From Bacteroidales bacterium (lineage in GTDB: Bacteria > Bacteroidota > Bacteroidia > Bacteroidales > JACABE01): a stretch of DNA of 64,000 nucleotides. Under the pieces are notes generated by a model. It made no database searches, was not told the DNA's origin, and saw nothing but the letters and a program-made list of their open reading frames with translations. The position numbers were made by a program, and so were the translations under genes. Positions 26,036 to 34,934 of the stretch are shown here, in pieces. The stretch's first letter is position 1; each line of letters opens with the position of its first letter. The DNA is taken from assembly GCA_023251515.1 (NCBI GenBank), contig JAHEYQ010000012.1, positions 7,970 through 71,969 of the forward strand, given 5' to 3'.

Positions 26036-28816
26036 TTAGTTTATGTGTTTTTTTATTGAAAAATAAAATGTACTCCCAAAATCAAGTTCAGAATCAGCCC
26101 AAACTTTACCTCCATGTCTATTTATAATTCTTTGAACAATAGCTAAACCAACACCGGTGCCTTCATAATCGTTGGCACTATGAAGCCTTTGAAAAACGCC
26201 AAATAATTTATCATAATATTTTGTATCGAATCCACTTCCATTATCTGAAATAGAAAAAATATAATCATTATCCGATTCAGTAAAATCTATTTTTATTTTT
26301 GGTTTATCTCTTTTTGAAGAAAATTTTATAGCATTACTTATTAAGTTAATCCATACTTGTTTAATCATAGATCTATCACCTTTTATAATTGGTAAACCAC
26401 CAATTTCTATTTGATATTTATCTGAAATCAAATTATAAAAATTATCCTGAAATACAGATTCAACCAATAGTTTAGAATTAATAATTATATAATTCAGATC
26501 ATTTCTACCTATTCTGGAGAAAGCTAGCAAATCATCAATCAGATTCCCCATTTTGACGGCGTTATCACTTATTGTTTTGCATACTTTTTTACCATTTTCG
26601 TCTAAATATTTATAATAATCTTCATTCAAAATGTTTGTAAACCCATCAATAGCCCTTAAAGGTGCTCGCAAGTCATGAGATACTGTATAAGCAAATGATT
26701 CTAGTTCTTTGTTTGCTTGCAATAATTCAGCCGTTCTTTCTTCTACTCTTTTCTCTAGTGTTAAATTTAATTCTTTAATTTGATTTTCAGATGTTTTAAG
26801 TTTAGTTATATCTGTAATAATAGCTCCTAATAGAGGTTTGGAGTCAGGGATATCAATTCTGAATTTTTGTGTAAAATAATTGTGTTCAAATCCGAATTTA
26901 TCTGTCCAGATTTCTTCATAGGAAACATAACCATTATCTAATGCAAACTGGTCTTTTTCAATTATTTTATTTGCAGTGTCCTGATCAAAAGTTTCTTTAG
27001 GTGTTTTTCCCATCCATTTATCTATAGGGTATAGATACTGAAGTTGTTCGTTGGCAAATATTGGCCTGAATTCATGATCTTTTATCATTACTAAAGCGGG
27101 CAGATATTGCATAAAAGACTTTAAACGAGCTTCGCTTTGCTGAAGAGCAATTTCTGCTTTTTTCCGGTCTGTAATATCAATTGTAAAACCAGCCAACATT
27201 GGTGGAGCATCATCTTTTTTTATAGGAAATTTAATAGTTGTATAATATTTCCCGTTTAGTTCTTCATCTACTTGAATAAGTTTGCCTTCATATAATATTT
27301 TTTTATCATCAGCTATCATACTTAATGCCAAATCAGATGGGAAAAGCTCATACATATCTTTGCCAATTGTATCTTTTATTGGCATTCCCAACATATCCTC
27401 AAAATTTTTACTTAGATGCAATGCTTTAATATTAAAATCTTTAAAGAATACATAAATTGGACTGTTTTCTAAAAGTGATTGGAAAATCAGGTTTATTTCT
27501 TTTAATTCTTCTTCCTTTTTCTTCTGCTCTGTGATATTTTTTGTAATTGCTAGTAAATGCGGCTCTTCATTAATTTCAAGGATTCTTGCTGACATAGAAC
27601 CAATAATCTGTTTCCCATGTTTTAAGTTAAAAACAGCTTCAATATTATTGGCAAATCCATCTTTTTTTAATTTTTTTGAGAGCAAATCTCTGTCGTTTAG
27701 ATTATTCCATATATTTAAATAATAAACAGTATTACTTATGATTTCATTTCTTGAATAGCCTGATATTTCTTCAAAACCATCATTAATATCAATATATTTA
27801 CCATCAGAAAGTCTTGTGATACTGATAGCATCAGGACTAATTTTAAATGCAGCTTTAAACTTCTCTTCAGATTCAATGAGTTGTTTCTCAGTAAGTTTTT
27901 TTTCTGTTATATCTCTTCCAGCAACTATTAATCCTTTTCTTTTCCCGTTTTCGTCAAAAGTTGGAACTTTTATTATATCAAAAATCAATGAAGTTCCATC
28001 GGGTCTTAGAATTGTTTCGTCATTTCTACTAATACTGCCTTTTTGCCATGCCAATTCATCTGAATCTTCACATGCTAAAAAAGCATTTTTATAAAAACTA
28101 CTATAATAAGCTAGTTCTGAATCTTTTTTCCCTTTATAATCAATGTTTTCTATCTCAAATAATTTTAAATCAAAATTATTTGCTTCCAGCCATCTGCCTT
28201 CTCCATCTTTAAAGCAAATAATATCAGGCATTGAATTAATTAATATTTGTAATTGATTTTCTCTGTTTTTTAATTCTTCTTCTATTTTTTTTCTTTCATT
28301 TATTTCTTGTATTTCTGCAATTATTCTTTCTTTTCCTCCAATTTCACTTTTTTTCAATGATATAGATACCCAAAATGAATTTCCGTTTTTTTTACTTGTT
28401 AGTAAATCAAATAGTTGTGCATCTTCTTTGATTGCTTTCGTAAAATAATATGAAACTTCTATAAAAGAATTTTGATTGTAATTTGCACAAAAATTTATAA
28501 AATTTAATTTAAGTATTTCATCTTTATTCTCATAACCGTAAATTTCTAAAGTGCGTTTATTTATATCAATAATTTCCCCGTTTGTTGAATCGATTATTAA
28601 AATTGCTTCATTTGTTGAATTAAAAACCTCGCAATATTCAGTGTCTTCATAAGTTGATTTTTGAAATAATTCAGTTTGTGTATTGTTAAGATTATCAATT
28701 AAATCAATGATTTCTGTAAAATTAATTTCAGATTTCACCTTTTCGCTTTGCAGTGTTAAAGATGCATTTATTATTTTTGAACGTAAATCATTTAACGTTG
28801 AATTATTATTTACCAT
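26036..28816 (-). CDS. Soluble multi-PAS histidine kinase
   Basis: 926 residues with no membrane helix. Five PAS/PAC units (about 55-180, 185-310, 315-435, 440-555 and 560-675) precede a HisKA domain (YTVSHDLRAPLRAIDGF) and an HATPase domain (DNGSGFD, GTGVGLAIVQRI). Several PAS domains share the same wording (for example KKDDAPPMLAGFTIDITDRKK), so the array probably grew by internal duplication. Ligands are unknown. First gene of a three-gene unit with the SBP kinase (10-base gap) and the single-domain regulator. A -7 element is visible upstream. Confidence 0.94.
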   Translation of the reverse strand: MVNNNSTLNDLRSKIINASLTLQSEKVKSEINFTEIIDLIDNLNNTQTELFQKSTYEDTEYCEVFNSTNEAILIIDSTNGEIIDINKRTLEIYGYENKDEILKLNFINFCANYNQNSFIEVSYYFTKAIKEDAQLFDLLTSKKNGNSFWVSISLKKSEIGGKERIIAEIQEINERKKIEEELKNRENQLQILINSMPDIICFKDGEGRWLEANNFDLKLFEIENIDYKGKKDSELAYYSSFYKNAFLACEDSDELAWQKGSISRNDETILRPDGTSLIFDIIKVPTFDENGKRKGLIVAGRDITEKKLTEKQLIESEEKFKAAFKISPDAISITRLSDGKYIDINDGFEEISGYSRNEIISNTVYYLNIWNNLNDRDLLSKKLKKDGFANNIEAVFNLKHGKQIIGSMSARILEINEEPHLLAITKNITEQKKKEEELKEINLIFQSLLENSPIYVFFKDFNIKALHLSKNFEDMLGMPIKDTIGKDMYELFPSDLALSMIADDKKILYEGKLIQVDEELNGKYYTTIKFPIKKDDAPPMLAGFTIDITDRKKAEIALQQSEARLKSFMQYLPALVMIKDHEFRPIFANEQLQYLYPIDKWMGKTPKETFDQDTANKIIEKDQFALDNGYVSYEEIWTDKFGFEHNYFTQKFRIDIPDSKPLLGAIITDITKLKTSENQIKELNLTLEKRVEERTAELLQANKELESFAYTVSHDLRAPLRAIDGFTNILNEDYYKYLDENGKKVCKTISDNAVKMGNLIDDLLAFSRIGRNDLNYIIINSKLLVESVFQDNFYNLISDKYQIEIGGLPIIKGDRSMIKQVWINLISNAIKFSSKRDKPKIKIDFTESDNDYIFSISDNGSGFDTKYYDKLFGVFQRLHSANDYEGTGVGLAIVQRIINRHGGKVWADSELDFGSTFYFSIKKHIN

Positions 28817-28907
28817 AGTTCAATTATTGTTTTTAATAAGCTGATAATCTTATAAGTGTATTATTATGGTTATGTTAAAAATATTGTGTTTGTTTTTTGT
28901 TTCATAC

Positions 28908-28915
28908 AAAAATAC
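28908..28915 (-). promoter_or_regulatory. -7 element of the multi-PAS kinase gene
   Basis: Minus-strand TATTTTTG fits TAnnTTTG. It implies a leader of about 85 bases before the ATG at 28816. No good -33 box. Confidence 0.4.
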
Positions 28916-29133
28916 TAAATATTTGATTTATTTGTATATAAATAAATGAGAATTTTGTTATTTAAAATAATTAATTAAATATTTTGCGTTTGTTTTTTTT
29001 GCTCGATTATTTATTAAAATGCATATAATTAACGTTTTATGTAAGAATACTTAATAAAAATCAAAGATTATTATTTGATCGATTTCTAATGGTTCTATTG
29101 GAAATTTCAAAGAATAGAAAATAGTACTTCATT

Positions 29134-29165
29134 TAAAAAAAAAGACTGCCATATTGACAGCCTTT
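29134..29165 (-). terminator. Terminator of the C10 peptidase gene
   Basis: In minus-strand RNA, AAAGGCUGUC and GGCAGUCUUU (29156-29165 and 29141-29150) form a 10-pair stem with two G-U pairs, followed by a run of U. Confidence 0.8.
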
Positions 29166-29171
29166 ATTCAT

Positions 29172-31283
29172 TTAATTTACGATTATTTTATGTTTTGAAA
29201 ACTCTCCTTTTTGATTACTTAATTTAATTAGGTATATGCCTTTTTCATAATTAAGTAAGTTTATTTGTTTTAAAGACTGTCCACTTAAAAGTTGCCAATT
29301 TTCTGTGGAAATAAGTCTTCCTTCAATTGAGAATATTTCACAATGAATAGATTCATTGCTTTTTAAATCAATAGAAATATTTATAAATTCTTTAGTCGGA
29401 TTTGGATAAATAATCATATTTTCAATATTATTTATTGTATTAATACCCACTCCCGAACTTGTATAACTTATTTCCCAGCCTTGTTTCTCATTTTCATAAT
29501 CTGTAATCCATTCTATACTTGCTTGATTTCCTGATACTGTGAAGTCTGAAGGAATATTACTACCTGAAAAAGTAGCAAGTAAAACCAATGATGAAATTCC
29601 TTTTACTTTGATTATGTCTTTATTTACTTCAGTGTCAAAGCTATTAAAGTGTAATTTTACGCTACCTGCTTCTGTTGAAGGTTTAACTACCCATTTGCAC
29701 GTTGTATTTGCATTGTATCGCTTTGAAGTACTACCATCTCCAAAAACACCCGAATTTGCAGTAAGCATTTTAAAAGTACTGCAATAATTTGGCGTTATTG
29801 TTTTGTAATTGATGAAAAATCCTGGTTTAACACTATCATTATCAGAATTAAATGAAACTAGAACTTGACTCTTATTTATTGTGATGGTTGATGGGATTAT
29901 TGTCCCTGAATATGAACCAATCAGTGGAGATGTAACAGAATTTCCATTATAAACTTTGATTATGCCATGAATGGGCTGGGTTTTTAGATCGCTGAAATTC
30001 AGTATAATTGAACTTATAGAGTCAGCATCAGGAGCTATTAACCAAGAGCAATTACTGTTTATTTGATAATCAGACAAAGGTCCGCTACCATCTTCCAAAC
30101 TACCCTCAAGGGATGTAAGTGTTTTAATCCCAGAACAATATTCAGGGAAAGTATAAAGACTTGTATCAGGAAAAATGTTGATAATAAGTTCTTGAGCAAG
30201 ATTGAAAATATTACCTCCCGGTATTAGATTATTTAAATAAAAATATCCATCATAAGCACCTCCCCATCCAAAATTGAAATGGAAATGTGTTGTATCCTGA
30301 TAACCATCGCAAACAAAGGCATGACCGCTTGTGTCAGGAATTTCCCAACCTGCATAATAAAGCGGCATTTTTTTGTCAAGTTGTGCAATTATTAAGCTAT
30401 CCCATCTGATATTTGTACTATCTCTAAATACATATTGTACGTTTTGTGGATATTTATAATATGTTCTTAAAACATAAGCAGCTGAATGATTGTTCATTCC
30501 TGAACTATTAGGTCCATAATTCATGCTAACACCAATTCCACTTTCAGCAATCAATTTGCCTATTGCTGGATTTGGTTTTGTTGGAACATCACACATTGCA
30601 TTCCAATTATAGTTTGAATTTGAATAATTTACTGATAAATTTACATAAACAGGATGAGTATATGCGAAATTTCCAATTCCCTGATTTGGATATCTATAAT
30701 AATACATTAATTGTCCCAAACATGTTGCTAAACAACCAGTAACACATTTTCCACCTGGGCCAGCTGTATCTTCAGGACAATTTGTATTATATAATTTGCC
30801 CTGATCCCATTTTGATTTTATAAAAGGAGAAACTGATTTAGTAGAATTTTTATAGATTTTATTATCAATAATTGACTTCCAAATGTTTATAATCTCTTGA
30901 TTTACTGGGTTATTGTTTTTTCTGATTTGTAAGATTTGATTTTTATATTCATTCATCCACATTTGAAATGGAGGTGCTATAAATTTTGTATCGTATTTGC
31001 TTTCAAATGAATATGCTAATATCGGATAGGTTTTGTCTTCAGCAGAAATACAAATATATCCGTTATTGCTTGTATTGAAAATATAAATTACAGGTGTATT
31101 GTTATTGTTAATCACATGATAATCTGTAATATAAATTTTTTCAACATCAGCTTTAGATAACAAAACCTGTTTTGAATTATAGAAGTTAAGAGCTATTTTT
31201 TTTGCGGTTTCAATTGGTACAATTTCAGCTCTGTTAAAAAACGGAAATAAAAGGAGAATGAGGACAGATAATATTTTTTTCAT
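29172..31283 (-). CDS. C10-family (streptopain-like) cysteine peptidase with CUB-like domains and T9SS tail
   Basis: Start set at 31283, where a signal peptide begins (MKKILSVLILLLFPFF); a longer reading from 31346 adds 21 implausible residues. This gives 703 residues. A Spi-like inhibitory propeptide lies at about 20-150. The C10 catalytic domain follows, with the nucleophile C184 in TGCLATC and the histidine H321 in SGHAFVCDGYQ, and the NFGWGGAYDGYF region typical of the family. Two CUB-like domains follow (about 383-495 and 500-610); each starts with YCS and carries the GDGS or EDGSGP and FNS patterns. A T9SS type A sorting domain (YPNPTKEFINI) ends the protein. It is a probable secreted, self-activating protease; the CUB-like domains may bind glycan, protein or calcium. 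Confidence 0.92.
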   Translation of the reverse strand: MKKILSVLILLLFPFFNRAEIVPIETAKKIALNFYNSKQVLLSKADVEKIYITDYHVINNNNTPVIYIFNTSNNGYICISAEDKTYPILAYSFESKYDTKFIAPPFQMWMNEYKNQILQIRKNNNPVNQEIINIWKSIIDNKIYKNSTKSVSPFIKSKWDQGKLYNTNCPEDTAGPGGKCVTGCLATCLGQLMYYYRYPNQGIGNFAYTHPVYVNLSVNYSNSNYNWNAMCDVPTKPNPAIGKLIAESGIGVSMNYGPNSSGMNNHSAAYVLRTYYKYPQNVQYVFRDSTNIRWDSLIIAQLDKKMPLYYAGWEIPDTSGHAFVCDGYQDTTHFHFNFGWGGAYDGYFYLNNLIPGGNIFNLAQELIINIFPDTSLYTFPEYCSGIKTLTSLEGSLEDGSGPLSDYQINSNCSWLIAPDADSISSIILNFSDLKTQPIHGIIKVYNGNSVTSPLIGSYSGTIIPSTITINKSQVLVSFNSDNDSVKPGFFINYKTITPNYCSTFKMLTANSGVFGDGSTSKRYNANTTCKWVVKPSTEAGSVKLHFNSFDTEVNKDIIKVKGISSLVLLATFSGSNIPSDFTVSGNQASIEWITDYENEKQGWEISYTSSGVGINTINNIENMIIYPNPTKEFINISIDLKSNESIHCEIFSIEGRLISTENWQLLSGQSLKQINLLNYEKGIYLIKLSNQKGEFSKHKIIVN

Positions 31284-31309
31284 ATGAAGCTTGTTATTAA
31301 AATTCAATA

Positions 31310-31338
31310 CAAACTTACAAAAAAATACAGATTTACAA
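31310..31338 (-). promoter_or_regulatory. Promoter of the C10 peptidase gene
   Basis: Minus-strand TAAGTTTG (31310-31317) with TTG (31336-31338) 18 bases further up. The -33 part lies inside the terminator loop of the upstream gene. The leader would be about 20 bases. Confidence 0.5.
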
Positions 31339-31369
31339 TTAAACAATTAGTTAAATTACAAATCTGTAT
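31319..31369 (-). terminator. Terminator of the SRPBCC/pyrE unit
   Basis: A 10-bp perfect stem (ATACAGATTT at 31325-31334 and its complement at 31360-31369), a 25-base loop, and six U past the stem on the minus strand. Confidence 0.65.
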
Positions 31370-31399
31370 CTAAATATAGCTATATGAAAACCGAAAAGA

Positions 31400-31813
31400 C
31401 TAGATATTTCCTGACTCAGCCATTAATTTTAATTTATCATTAAGCATATTTACAAAATTTTGTAATGGTTTGCTTGCCATCATACTCAACATCGGATTTA
31501 AATCTGCAATAAATATTAATTGAGATTGAGTTTGAAAATTGCCTAAATCTTCAAAACTGCATTTTAACTCAAAATCAAATGGAACTTTACCAAAAGATGT
31601 AATCAGAATATTATGAAAAGCATGTTTCTCTTTGATTTTCATACTTAAATCAGTCATACCTTTTATTGTGAAAGAGCAACTGTCTTCAGTAGATTGCCAA
31701 TTAATTATTTGTTCGGGCATTAATTTGCCAAAATTATTAAAATTAGATAAAAATGTAAATATTTTATCCTGCTTACAGTTAATAATCAGTTTTTCACTTT
31801 CTATATGCTTCAT
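31400..31813 (-). CDS. SRPBCC-family (START-like) protein
   Basis: 137 residues from the ATG at 31813; an upstream TTG at 31822 is possible but less likely. The pattern ESEKLIINCKQDKIFTFLSN at the N-terminus, the mid-protein beta strands (WQSTEDSCSFTIKG, DLSMKIKEKH) and the long C-terminal helix (PLQNFVNMLNDKLKLM) fit the SRPBCC fold, which has a hydrophobic ligand cavity. Ligand unknown. The gene follows pyrE by about 10 bases on the same strand, and the same pairing occurs in other Bacteroidota as far as I recall; no role in pyrimidine synthesis can be inferred. Confidence 0.75.
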   Translation of the reverse strand: MKHIESEKLIINCKQDKIFTFLSNFNNFGKLMPEQIINWQSTEDSCSFTIKGMTDLSMKIKEKHAFHNILITSFGKVPFDFELKCSFEDLGNFQTQSQLIFIADLNPMLSMMASKPLQNFVNMLNDKLKLMAESGNI

Positions 31814-31822
31814 ACCAACCAA

Positions 31823-32485
31823 TTAAAATCCTTCTTTAATTTTATTTTCTGACCAAAGTTCAGGATTTTCTCTCCATTCATTCAATGACATTAAGTCATC
31901 AGCTTTGATATAATTCTGTTCTACAGCTACTTTAATTAATGTATTGTAGTCTGTTAACGTAATCAAAGGAATTTCTGCTGTTTTAAAACTTTCTTCAGCA
32001 ATTTTCAAACCATAAGTAAAAATTGCAACCATTCCCTTGATGTTACAACCAGCATTTGCAAGCGAATTTACTACATTTAAGCTACTTTTACCTGTTGAAA
32101 TCAAATCTTCAACTACTACAACGGATTGACCTGATTGAACAACTCCTTCAATTTGGTTAGATAAACCATGTTTCTTTTCTTCAGAACGTACGTAAGCGAA
32201 TGGTAAGCCCAAATCCTGTGCTACAAGTACACCTTGAGCAATTCCCCCTGTTGCTACACCTGCAATTAAATCAATTGTTCCAAAATGTTCGTTAACCATA
32301 TCAACAAATTGTTGACGGATAAATGTCCTAACCTTTGGATATGATAAAGTTACACGATTATCGCAATAAATCGGAGATTTTCTTCCCGAAGCCCATGTAA
32401 AAGGTTGCGAATTATTCAATTTTATTGCTTTAATTTGCAATAAAAATTCAGCGGTTTTTAAAGCTATTTCTTCATTAAATTTCAT
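31823..32485 (-). CDS. pyrE: Orotate phosphoribosyltransferase
   Basis: 220 residues from the ATG at 32485; a longer frame from a TTG at 32515 is not needed. It converts orotate and PRPP to OMP in pyrimidine synthesis. Landmarks: FTWASGRKSPIYCDNR for orotate binding, LIAGVATGGIAQG, YVRSEEKKHG and the PRPP loop VVVVEDLISTGKSSL. Cytoplasmic homodimer in known cases. The start codon lies only 7 bases from the start of the divergent NUDIX gene, and the predicted promoter suggests an almost leaderless mRNA. Confidence 0.97.
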   Translation of the reverse strand: MKFNEEIALKTAEFLLQIKAIKLNNSQPFTWASGRKSPIYCDNRVTLSYPKVRTFIRQQFVDMVNEHFGTIDLIAGVATGGIAQGVLVAQDLGLPFAYVRSEEKKHGLSNQIEGVVQSGQSVVVVEDLISTGKSSLNVVNSLANAGCNIKGMVAIFTYGLKIAEESFKTAEIPLITLTDYNTLIKVAVEQNYIKADDLMSLNEWRENPELWSENKIKEGF

Positions 32486-32489
32486 ATTG

Positions 32490-32497
32490 CAAATGTA
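32490..32497 (-). promoter_or_regulatory. -7 element of pyrE overlapping the NUDIX start codon
   Basis: Minus-strand TACATTTG fits TAnnTTTG and covers the ATG of the divergent gene at 32493-32495. Transcription would begin almost at the pyrE ATG (32485). Confidence 0.4.
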
Positions 32498-33119
32498 TAA
32501 AGTTTTTGTGAACAATCAGACAATTCATTTTGTAAAAAAAATAGAATTACATTTATTTGAAGTTGAAAATATTGATATTCATCAATTTCAATCAAAACGT
32601 TTTTTGTCAAAAATTATTTTTGACTTTTTTAATCAGAATGTAATAACTGATTTATATATCTATTGCCCTGACAATCTTGCTGAAGTTTTTTCTCACTATA
32701 AGTCGAAGTTTATTGAGATTAAAGCAGGGGGGGGGCTGGTTTTTAATAAATCTGATGAAATTCTGATGATTTTTAGGCGTGGGAAATGGGATTTGCCAAA
32801 AGGAAAATTAGATAAAGGAGAAACCATAGCTCAATGTGCAATCAGAGAAATAGAAGAAGAAACAGCTGTTTCTGAAATTGAAATTATTAAAAAGCTTCCG
32901 GATACATATCACCTTTATAATGAGAATAATAAAATGATAATAAAGCATTGCTATTGGTTTTTGATGAAAACTGATTCTTTAAAAAATCCTTCTCCACAAA
33001 TTGAGGAAGATATTTCTGACGTTATTTGGGTTAAAAAAGAAAAAATTCCAGAATTAATGAAGAATACATTTCCATCAATTAAATATATTCTTGATTTATA
33101 TTTTAAAAATAAATCTTAA
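32493..33119 (+). CDS. NUDIX hydrolase with N-terminal extension and a G9 tract
   Basis: 208 residues from the ATG at 32493. An N-terminal region of about 75 residues with no recognised fold precedes a NUDIX domain (about 77-205). The box at 104-126 fits G-x5-E-x7-R-E-U-x-E-E-x-G-U except that the last glycine is alanine: G104, E110, R118, E119, E122, E123. The catalytic carboxylates are kept, so hydrolysis of a nucleoside diphosphate linked to another group is expected; the substrate is unknown. Codons 79-81 are three GGG codons, forming a G9 run (32727-32735) ahead of the box. Divergent from pyrE. Confidence 0.9.
   Translation: MYKVFVNNQTIHFVKKIELHLFEVENIDIHQFQSKRFLSKIIFDFFNQNVITDLYIYCPDNLAEVFSHYKSKFIEIKAGGGLVFNKSDEILMIFRRGKWDLPKGKLDKGETIAQCAIREIEEETAVSEIEIIKKLPDTYHLYNENNKMIIKHCYWFLMKTDSLKNPSPQIEEDISDVIWVKKEKIPELMKNTFPSIKYILDLYFKNKS
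32727..32735 (+). repeat. G9 homopolymer inside the NUDIX gene
   Basis: Nine consecutive G in a sequence where long G runs are otherwise absent, encoding G79-G81 as GGG GGG GGG. Loss or gain of one G would shift the frame before the catalytic box. Confidence 0.9.
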
Positions 33120-33141
33120 TAAAATGTTGATAATCTAATAA

Positions 33142-34560
33142 TTAGTTATCGTTTGTAATTGGGATATCCTTCTTAAACAATTTGTTAAAAATAATGTCAA
33201 TGCCTTCGCTTGGCTTAAGTGCAGGGTAATTTACAATTTTACCCTGAGGATCAATTAAAATATATACAGGAAAAGAGTTAACATTATAATTTTCAAATAC
33301 ATCCGTGTTGTTTTCTGAATAAAGAAAATTCCATTCATATTTGTTTTTCTCAACAAAATACATCAGATTAAGTGCTTGTTTATCAGCAGCAATATTAACG
33401 AAATTTACTTTATCATTGTATTTTTTCTTTAAGTCAATTATTGCATCGTTTTCGGGCATACAACCGGCACACCAAGTTGTAAAAAAACAAATATATGTAT
33501 ATTTGCCAGTGAATGAGCTTAATGTGTATGATATTCCCTTAATATCCTGTAATTTAAAATCGGGCGCAGCACTACCTGGTTTTAACGAAATGAATGTTTC
33601 AATCAAATTTAAAGCAATTTTTTTATGTTCAGGAAATTTGGTTTTATTGGCAAATCTACTGATAATATCAATGATATTGTCATTGTTGTAAATCTTTGAG
33701 TTATAGAGTTCTTTCATGCCTTTCAAAAAAACAATTTCTCTGATTACTTCATTTTTAACCAAACTGTCTCTCCCTAAGGAATCTAAAAGTGTTAGATAGT
33801 TTCTTTCTGTATTTATGTATCTTTTTAAATCATCCGTTTTTATTGAGTGATTTCCATTAAAGAAAAACTTTTCATAAAACTCATTAAAAAAATACATGTA
33901 TTCAATATGATTATATAAAACGGGTTGATTTGAAATATAATTAGCAAATATTCGCTTATTATTTTTAAGTCGTCCCATTTGCTCTAAACCAGCAACTCGG
34001 TACTTTACATAATTATTGAAATAAATATTTTTAGTTCTGCCAAATTCTTGATTTATTTTGCTTTGCAATGAATCGATTCTGCTTCTATCTCTCCTTTGAT
34101 ATAATGCATTAAAGTTTTTTAAAACAAATTCATTATATAAAACATTGAATTTGTTAATTATAGCATTTAGTTCATTGCTATCATTATTCAAAAACTCTAT
34201 ATTTAATCTTTTCTTTGATAAAAAAGGACTTTCTTTTTCGTCATCTTTATAGTTTTGGTGTGAAATACTGATATTGTATGATTTACCAGGCTCAAGATAG
34301 AAATCTCCTTTTAGAAAACCAATTTGAATTTGAGCATAAATGGGCTCTGTAACTAAAGCTTTTAATTTAAAGTTCCCATTATTATCAATTATTGCTTCGT
34401 CTATTTTTTTTGAAAGATCTGAAATATAGTCTGATGTGGTTTTTATCTTAATTTTTAATCCTTCGGCACCTGCTGCATTACCAATAATAAATGTGTTTTG
34501 CCCAATTGCAATAGCAAATGAAACAAAAACCCAAATAAAAATGATTATTTTTTTATACAT
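33142..34560 (-). CDS. TlpA-family thiol-disulfide oxidoreductase with DUF4369-like N-terminus
   Basis: 472 residues with a signal peptide (about 1-20), so periplasmic. The N-terminal domain (about 22-120, beta-rich, LKALVTEPIYAQIQIG) resembles DUF4369. A helical middle (about 120-325) follows, then a TlpA/AhpC-TSA thioredoxin domain (about 330-465). The redox pair is CAGC in FTTWCAGCMPEN and the cis-proline is in NSFPVYILIDPQGKIV. The usual role is reduction of disulfides in the periplasm, often in cytochrome maturation or stress defence. Single gene with its own -7 element; convergent with the NUDIX gene. Confidence 0.92.
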   Translation of the reverse strand: MYKKIIIFIWVFVSFAIAIGQNTFIIGNAAGAEGLKIKIKTTSDYISDLSKKIDEAIIDNNGNFKLKALVTEPIYAQIQIGFLKGDFYLEPGKSYNISISHQNYKDDEKESPFLSKKRLNIEFLNNDSNELNAIINKFNVLYNEFVLKNFNALYQRRDRSRIDSLQSKINQEFGRTKNIYFNNYVKYRVAGLEQMGRLKNNKRIFANYISNQPVLYNHIEYMYFFNEFYEKFFFNGNHSIKTDDLKRYINTERNYLTLLDSLGRDSLVKNEVIREIVFLKGMKELYNSKIYNNDNIIDIISRFANKTKFPEHKKIALNLIETFISLKPGSAAPDFKLQDIKGISYTLSSFTGKYTYICFFTTWCAGCMPENDAIIDLKKKYNDKVNFVNIAADKQALNLMYFVEKNKYEWNFLYSENNTDVFENYNVNSFPVYILIDPQGKIVNYPALKPSEGIDIIFNKLFKKDIPITNDN

Positions 34561-34610
34561 GAATAATTAACGCAACTAACACTAAAATTATTATTTGAAT
34601 ATTTTTTTTA

Positions 34611-34618
34611 CAAAATTA
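34611..34618 (-). promoter_or_regulatory. -7 element of the TlpA-like gene
   Basis: Minus-strand TAATTTTG fits TAnnTTTG; leader about 45 bases to the ATG at 34560. Confidence 0.45.
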
Positions 34619-34654
34619 AGCTTAATATTTTTAAAAATAAATTTTATTTGAAAT

Positions 34655-34682
34655 AAAAAAGGGCTGCCTAAATAGACAGCCC
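34655..34682 (-). terminator. Strong terminator not adjacent to any gene end
   Basis: In minus-strand RNA, GGGCUGUC and GGCAGCCC (34675-34682 and 34661-34668) form an 8-pair stem with a 6-base loop, followed by six U. The nearest minus-strand gene, lpxD, ends about 290 bases away and has its own terminator. Confidence 0.8.
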
Positions 34683-34934
34683 CCAACCCCTCGAAGATAA
34701 AAGATAAAATATAAAATTATTAACTTATTTTGAATAAGCGTATATAATATTTCAAAAACCGTGCCAAACTTTATTTTGTTGATAAACAGTTATATTGCCA
34801 AAATTCATAAATTTAGTTTATTAAGTAAGTTGTGTCGTTATGGTATTTTATTTTATTATTTATAATAGTAAGTTGCAGATAAAAAGAAATATAAGTAAAT
34901 TGTGTCATTATGGGATATTATGGATAAATTGGAT
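34683..34934 (-). other. Gene-free region between two minus-strand terminators
   Basis: Part of the 413-base gap between the TlpA-like gene and lpxD. No credible ORF. It contains a pair of 28-base direct repeats and lies between the lpxD terminator and a second terminator in the same orientation, so it could encode a small RNA of up to about 250 bases on the minus strand. No convincing promoter motif was found. Confidence 0.4.
34823..34920 (+). repeat. Direct repeats, 28 bases, 70 bases apart
   Basis: Copies at 34823-34850 and 34893-34920 agree at 24 of 28 positions (core TTGTGTC[G/A]TTATGG). A third short match (AGTAAGTTG) lies between them near 34868. Confidence 0.7.

Larger units (their letters stand above)
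28817..29171 (-). other. Gene-free 355-base region
   Basis: No ORF of convincing length. It holds the probable promoter of the multi-PAS kinase gene on its left side and the terminator of the C10 peptidase gene on its right. The middle (about 28930-29100) is AT-rich with nothing I can name. Confidence 0.6.

Noticed and set aside
31284..31346. Longer C10 peptidase start
   Set aside because: The added 21 residues would precede a standard signal peptide and overlap the promoter and terminator region.
33341..33691. Antisense ORF of 116 codons inside the TlpA-like gene
   Set aside because: Shadow of the thioredoxin domain; no signal, no promoter.
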